A DNA stretch of 8,673 bases, from contig JAITJQ010000067.1 in the NCBI GenBank assembly GCA_031278845.1, positions 1 to 8,673 of the forward strand, in the 5' to 3' direction. The number at the start of each line of letters is the position of its first letter. Positions within the stretch are counted from its first letter, which is position 1. The stretch is from Puniceicoccales bacterium (GTDB taxonomy: Bacteria; Verrucomicrobiota; Verrucomicrobiia; Opitutales; LL51). Position numbers and translations under genes: made by a program. Positions 5,622 through 8,673 of the stretch are shown piece by piece. The notes under the pieces were generated by a model, which saw only the letters and a list, made by a program, of their open reading frames with translations, did not search any database and was not told the origin of the DNA.

Positions 5622-7076
5622 ATGGAAAAGAATATAAAAATTATTTCACTGTCGTTTTTATGTTTACTGAGTGCGGATGCGTCCCAACGATGGGATAATA
5701 ATATACGTCATGGGCGTGATTGGAGAAGATTGAATAACTCAAAATCTGCCCAAGAAGTTCCCGCCCCAAAAAGGAAAACACAACAGGTACAAAAGCAATC
5801 GCACAAGAATAAAAAGTGGGGACAACAGGCAGTTTCGAAGAAACCGAAGCAGCCGACACAAAGTCACTCAAAGAGTTATACATCATTGGTTGTGCGAAAC
5901 TCGCCGTCAGCGACACAGTTGAACAGGAGTAGTGTGCAAGCCTTACCGTTAGCGACACAGCCGGATAGGAATAGTCGTTCGGCATATTCACAATTGAGAC
6001 CCAGGGAATTACCTTCAAATTTAAGTGGCAATAGTTCAGGTGCAGCGGTAGCGAATGTTCAAAAAGTAAATACTCGACCAAAACCAATCGAAGATTTGAC
6101 GCAAAAACGGGCGGAACACGATCAAAGCATAACAAGCTTAAAGGATCAATTGGTTGAAACGAGTGTGACGGGACGCAATAAATTGCCAACGAAACACGAT
6201 GGGGCGGAGGATACTCAACAAAAACAAATCGAAGATTTGATGCAAAAACTGACGGAACGCGATAAAACAATAGCAAACTTAAAGGATCAAGTGGCTAAAG
6301 CGAAGGCGTTGTGTGGAAACATTCCGCTATCATCATCGTCATTGCCATTGTATATTCCACCGCCTCCACCGCCTCCACCGCCTCCAAGTTCAAAAAAGCT
6401 TACGAAAGATATGTACGGACGTTCTATTGATGAGAATGGGCAAGTAATCGGTGCAGCGAAAAAATCTTCTCCACAACCGGTAGGTCCAGGAACGTCGCTA
6501 CCAAATCCTTTCGATCTTATCAAACAGGGGAATTTTAAAATTAATCTTACGCTGACCGAGCAATCGGCCGAAATGGCAAAAGCAGCTAACCAAAGAGTTC
6601 AGGAAGCTGCCAAAATCGTTCAAGAATCGCGGGATCAGGATGCGGTAAAGCAGGCCTTAAAGGCAGTTATTATAGAAACAGAACGGACACGGCTAGCGGC
6701 TAAAGCGGCCCAATCACAGTTGAAAACAAGCCTAAAAAATATATTAAGAGAGGAGCGACGCAAGGAGATACAAGCGGCGGCTGAAACGGCGACAACAACA
6801 AAGAATACGGCGAAAAAGACAGCCAAAGACGCAATAGCAGCGGCGAAATCACTCATTGATAATGATAAAGTGGATGCGATCGAAAAAGAAGCTAAAGCGG
6901 AGGTGGAAAATGCCGAAAATGATAAAAATAAGCAGAAAAAGATACCCCCCAAAGGTGATCCTAAATCGCTGTCGCCAAAGGAACTTGTGGAAGCGATGGC
7001 TGAATATCGTTCAGCATGGAAGAAAAGTAGTGATGATAGCGACGATGGTACAAAAGCAGAGAGCAGCGAGTGGTAA
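5622..7076 (+). CDS. Secreted coiled-coil, polyproline, acidic-tail protein (possible actin-directed effector)
   Basis: This encodes 484 residues. Residues 1-20 form a signal peptide (MEKNIKI, IISLSFLCLLSA, cleavage at ADA|S or just before). Residues 21-150 are a low-complexity S/Q/N/K-rich region. Two copies of a coiled-coil unit follow (154-180 and 201-227; IEDL.QK...D..I..LKDQ), then ten prolines (246-255). Residues 294-312 (PNPFDLIKQGNFKINLTLT) loosely resemble a WH2 actin-binding motif (hydrophobic pair, then I-x-x-G) but with altered spacing. Residues about 320-435 are an Ala/Lys/Glu-rich helix. The end (SSDDSDDGTKAESSEW) is acidic with a final Trp, as in Arp2/3-binding tails. The order polyproline, WH2-like, helix, acidic-Trp mirrors WASP-type nucleation-promoting factors and bacterial mimics; this is inference, since each part alone is low complexity. 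A plain surface or periplasmic coiled-coil protein is the alternative. Confidence 0.72.
   Translation: MEKNIKIISLSFLCLLSADASQRWDNNIRHGRDWRRLNNSKSAQEVPAPKRKTQQVQKQSHKNKKWGQQAVSKKPKQPTQSHSKSYTSLVVRNSPSATQLNRSSVQALPLATQPDRNSRSAYSQLRPRELPSNLSGNSSGAAVANVQKVNTRPKPIEDLTQKRAEHDQSITSLKDQLVETSVTGRNKLPTKHDGAEDTQQKQIEDLMQKLTERDKTIANLKDQVAKAKALCGNIPLSSSSLPLYIPPPPPPPPPPSSKKLTKDMYGRSIDENGQVIGAAKKSSPQPVGPGTSLPNPFDLIKQGNFKINLTLTEQSAEMAKAANQRVQEAAKIVQESRDQDAVKQALKAVIIETERTRLAAKAAQSQLKTSLKNILREERRKEIQAAAETATTTKNTAKKTAKDAIAAAKSLIDNDKVDAIEKEAKAEVENAENDKNKQKKIPPKGDPKSLSPKELVEAMAEYRSAWKKSSDDSDDGTKAESSEW
6081..6302 (+). repeat. Internal direct repeat encoding two coiled-coil units
   Basis: The 81-base segments 6081-6161 and 6222-6302 are 141 bases apart and share most bases (AAACCAATCGAAGATTTG versus AAACAAATCGAAGATTTG at their starts, AAAGGATCAA near the ends). 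They encode matching heptad units of the secreted protein. The 60-base linker between them is unrelated. This indicates an in-frame duplication. Confidence 0.8.
6357..6386 (+). repeat. 9-base tandem repeat encoding ten prolines
   Basis: Three perfect copies of CCACCGCCT plus a further CCA encode ten consecutive prolines. The unit is a multiple of three, so copy changes by slippage would lengthen or shorten the proline run without breaking the frame. Confidence 0.9.
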
Positions 7077-7110
7077 TCATCCATGAATTTTGTTTAGATC
7101 ACAGACCAAG

Positions 7111-7138
7111 AGATCCGCAGCGATGCGGATCTTTTTTT
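7111..7138 (+). terminator. Intrinsic terminator after the polyproline gene
   Basis: A perfect nine-base stem AGATCCGCA / TGCGGATCT with a GCGA tetraloop is followed directly by a run of seven T. It lies 34 bases after the stop of the secreted-protein gene and closes the 5321-7076 pair. Confidence 0.92.
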
Positions 7139-7307
7139 ATATTCGGTGGCGCCATTTTTTTAATCCCTGAGATAGGAAAACTGTTTTTTATTAATTGCGA
7201 AAACGGCTTGACAAGTTTACGAATAGTCCCAAGGCTCAGTGGTAAAGGATGGGAGCAAGCGTCACGTCCAAAAAAGAGTTACCTGTTTTATGAGACTTTT
7301 TAGAAAA

Positions 7308-7336
7308 TTGTCAATGCTTTATCGAATTATTAGTAT
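7308..7336 (+). promoter_or_regulatory. Candidate promoter of mlaE
   Basis: TTGTCA (7308-7313) and TAGTAT (7331-7336) are separated by 17 bases, placing the transcript start near 7343, about 43 bases before the ATG. The rest of the 7139-7385 gap shows no gene, RNA or repeat that I can support; a TTGACA at 7208 has no good -10 partner. Confidence 0.35.
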
Positions 7337-7385
7337 GCTCTGATTCTAATGTTGTCTTTTTTAACCCGTTGATAATTTCTTCGCC

Positions 7386-8504
7386 ATGCAGGAAATTTTT
7401 AATTCCAGTACCTTACATGTCTACGCCGAAATAAATGCTATCCATTTTGACTGCTTGGGTCTCTGGAATATTACCCAAAGTTCCTGGGATTTCAAAAACC
7501 ATATCCCGAAAAATATCACAAAAATTATCGTCGATGCTGCCCAACTCCAACAAATATCTTCCCCTTTTCTTGTCTTTCTAAGCCACCTGAAATCCTGGGC
7601 CAAAACCAATAATGTAGCCGTGGAAACATACCATCTCCCAAAAAACATCGAAAAGTTTTTCAGCCTCCCCCAAACGGCTGTCGTCTCCCATACCCAGTCC
7701 CCAAAAACCTTCGGCTTTTTCTACCGCATCGGAAAACAAACCATCGATTTTTATTCCAATTTGAAAGAAGGAATGCTTTTTTTTCTATCCCTCTTTAAAC
7801 CATTGGCCATTATCGTAATCTCCCCTAACAAAAATAAATGGAAAAATCTTTTGCCCTTTCTTCAGCAAACCGGTTTCGATGCCCTCCCTATCGTTGCCCT
7901 CATTAGCGCACTCGTCGGACTCATTATGGCCTTTGTTAGCGTTATCCAACTCGAGCGCTTCGGTGCCAGTATCTATGTGGCTGATCTAGTTGCTCTCGCC
8001 ATGACCCGTGAAATGGGTTGCCTCATGACCGGTGTGATTATGGCCGGTCGAACCGGAGCCGCCTTTGCCGCATCTATCGGTAGTATGCAGGTCAATGAAG
8101 AACTCGATGCCCTCCAAACCTTCGGTATCGATCGCATAACCTATTTAGTTGTTCCACGAATGATCGCCTTGGCTATGATGATGCCGCTCCTGTGTATCTT
8201 CGCCGATCTTGTCGGTATCGTCGGCGGTATGGTTTCCTCCCTGCCCTTTACAAAAAATAGCCTGACCCAATACCTCCTGCAAACCAAAAAAGCCCTTGCA
8301 ATTGGCGATGTCTTGATCGGACTCGTGAAAAGTATCGCCTTCGGTATCATTATCGCTGGCATCGGCTGCTATAAAGGCGTGCGCTGCGGACGTAATGCGA
8401 CAGCGGTGGGCGAAACAACAACATCGGCAGTCGTCCATGGAATTACTTGGATTATCGCTGCCGATGCACTGTTTGCCCTACTCTTCACCGTATTGGGAGT
8501 GTGA
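7386..8504 (+). CDS. mlaE: MlaE-type ABC transporter permease with N-terminal STAS-like domain
   Basis: This encodes 372 residues. Residues 1-100 form a soluble alpha/beta domain of STAS type (HVYAEINAIHFDCLGLWNIT at the start, IIVDAAQL and a second hydrophobic strand later), as found fused to MlaE in several Gram-negative groups. The rest is the MlaE (DUF140) permease with about five membrane helices. Family signatures are all present: TREMG (207-211), AGRTGAAFAASIGSM (220-234), N-EELDAL (237-243), GID (247-249) and VVPR (255-258). MlaE is the inner-membrane subunit of the MlaFEDB complex, which moves phospholipids between inner and outer membranes. No ATPase (mlaF) or MCE-domain (mlaD) gene follows within the remaining 169 bases, which hold hairpins and a terminator, so it appears to end its transcript. 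The start lacks a visible Shine-Dalgarno site. In its first half the coding strand has more C than G, opposite to the genes upstream. Confidence 0.9.
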   Translation: MQEIFNSSTLHVYAEINAIHFDCLGLWNITQSSWDFKNHIPKNITKIIVDAAQLQQISSPFLVFLSHLKSWAKTNNVAVETYHLPKNIEKFFSLPQTAVVSHTQSPKTFGFFYRIGKQTIDFYSNLKEGMLFFLSLFKPLAIIVISPNKNKWKNLLPFLQQTGFDALPIVALISALVGLIMAFVSVIQLERFGASIYVADLVALAMTREMGCLMTGVIMAGRTGAAFAASIGSMQVNEELDALQTFGIDRITYLVVPRMIALAMMMPLLCIFADLVGIVGGMVSSLPFTKNSLTQYLLQTKKALAIGDVLIGLVKSIAFGIIIAGIGCYKGVRCGRNATAVGETTTSAVVHGITWIIAADALFALLFTVLGV

Positions 8505-8513
8505 AGTTTGTCC

Positions 8514-8663
8514 GTGGGACTCCGTCCACCTCGCAAGGAGGCTGCTCTGGGGCTCCGCCCCAGACCCCGCCAGGAGTCAGTGACTCCTTGACCTCCTACG
8601 GCGGCCGAGCCCGGCGCGGCACGCGCCGGGCTCGGCCGCAAGGTCAAAAGTAGCCTCTTTGAC
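8514..8663 (+). repeat. GC-rich array of consecutive hairpins
   Basis: Six stem-loops follow one another with almost no gap: 8514-8529 (GTGGGAC/GTCCAC, one bulge), 8529-8541 (CCTC/GAGG), 8546-8564 (TCTGGGGC/GCCCCAGA), 8572-8588 (AGGAGTCA/TGACTCCT), 8601-8639 (18-base perfect stem) and 8643-8663 (GTCAAA/TTTGAC). The linkers AGACCCCGCC and TTGACCTCC are alike. GC content is far above the rest of the window. This looks like a dispersed palindromic element of the kind found between genes in many bacteria. Confidence 0.75.
8601..8639 (+). repeat. Perfect 18-base inverted repeat with 3-base loop
   Basis: The arm 8601-8618 (GCGGCCGAGCCCGGCGCG) is the exact reverse complement of 8622-8639, with loop GCA. 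TTGACC (8588-8593) and GGTCAA (8642-8647) can extend the structure across a small internal loop. Such perfection implies either very recent origin or active maintenance. Confidence 0.92.
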
Positions 8664-8673
8664 TTGTTTTTTT
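8643..8673 (+). terminator. Terminator at the end of the hairpin array
   Basis: GTCAAA (8643-8648) and TTTGAC (8658-8663) form a six-base stem with a nine-base loop, followed by TTG and a run of at least seven T that reaches the window edge. It would end the mlaE transcript. The left arm overlaps the GGTCAA that can pair with TTGACC at 8588, so two folds compete. Confidence 0.55.

Noticed and set aside
5641..6276. Minus-strand open frame of 211 codons opposite the polyproline protein
   Set aside because: It mirrors a well-supported plus-strand gene with signal peptide, ribosome site and terminator. Its product is a compositional shadow (repeated F/Y/S/L-rich blocks produced by the antisense of the coiled-coil repeats).
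6635..7084. Minus-strand open frame of 149 codons rich in Ala, Ser and Phe
   Set aside because: It is antisense to the Ala/Lys-rich helix of the 5622 gene, with no start signal, and transcription from the right would have to pass the 7111 hairpin.
7208..7236. TTGACA at 7208 as a promoter
   Set aside because: No acceptable -10 hexamer occurs 16-18 bases downstream (AAGGCT at 17).
7070..7303. Plus-strand open frame crossing the 7111 terminator
   Set aside because: It contains the perfect hairpin and T run inside its coding sequence and overlaps the end of the 5622 gene; the product has no recognisable features.
7139..7385. tRNA or small RNA gene in the gap before mlaE
   Set aside because: No cloverleaf arms, TTCRA loop or second terminator could be found by eye.
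8369..8653. Open frames on both strands through the GC-rich region after mlaE
   Set aside because: They arise from lack of stop codons in GC-rich palindromic DNA, and their products are Arg/Pro/Gly-rich without start signals.

Overview
The window reads as a Gram-negative, probably host-associated bacterial chromosome of moderate to low GC. It carries a stretch of secreted-protein genes between a phage gene and a housekeeping transporter gene. The taxon cannot be fixed from the sequence. The short-leader genes without clear Shine-Dalgarno sites, the STAS-MlaE fusion and a Cys-rich secreted protein that recalls a Verrucomicrobiota periplasmic family point loosely to that phylum. The eukaryote-like domains (Myb/SANT repeats behind signal peptides, and a polyproline plus acidic-Trp protein) suggest life inside or on a eukaryotic host. 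Both statements are inference.

Layout. Positions 1-969: the 3' part of a Mu gp28-type terminase large subunit gene that enters from outside the window. 1078-1865: a secreted coiled-coil protein of unknown function whose C-terminal coding sequence continues in another frame. 1903-2118: a 71-residue exported basic protein. 2111-4435: a tandem array of three related genes (2276-2857, 3015-3758 and a frameshifted copy at 3917-4344). Each has nearly the same signal peptide, a variable middle, a KRPR-type basic motif (intact copies), one or two Myb/SANT-like repeats, and a shared roughly 95-base 3' element with hairpins. 4496-5257 (minus strand): an exported protein with eight cysteines. 5321-5590 and 5622-7076: a small hydrophilic protein followed by a long secreted protein with coiled coils, ten consecutive prolines, a WH2-like stretch and an acidic C-terminus ending in Trp; a strong intrinsic terminator closes this pair at 7111-7138. 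7386-8504: an MlaE-type ABC permease with an N-terminal STAS-like domain. 8511-8673: a very GC-rich array of up to six consecutive hairpins, ending in a T tract.

How the parts fit. Seven neighbouring genes or gene remnants (1078-7076) encode or once encoded exported proteins, and none is a recognisable metabolic enzyme. The main candidate for a new system is the Myb/SANT array: exported proteins with a nuclear-localisation-like motif and a DNA-binding fold typical of eukaryotic transcription factors, present as tandem, diversifying and partly decayed copies. This is what a family of nucleus-targeted effectors would look like. The polyproline/acidic-Trp protein is a second, weaker effector candidate that could act on host actin. 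MlaE belongs to the lipid-asymmetry transport system of the envelope and is probably unrelated to the island; base skew changes at about 7140, which fits an island boundary.
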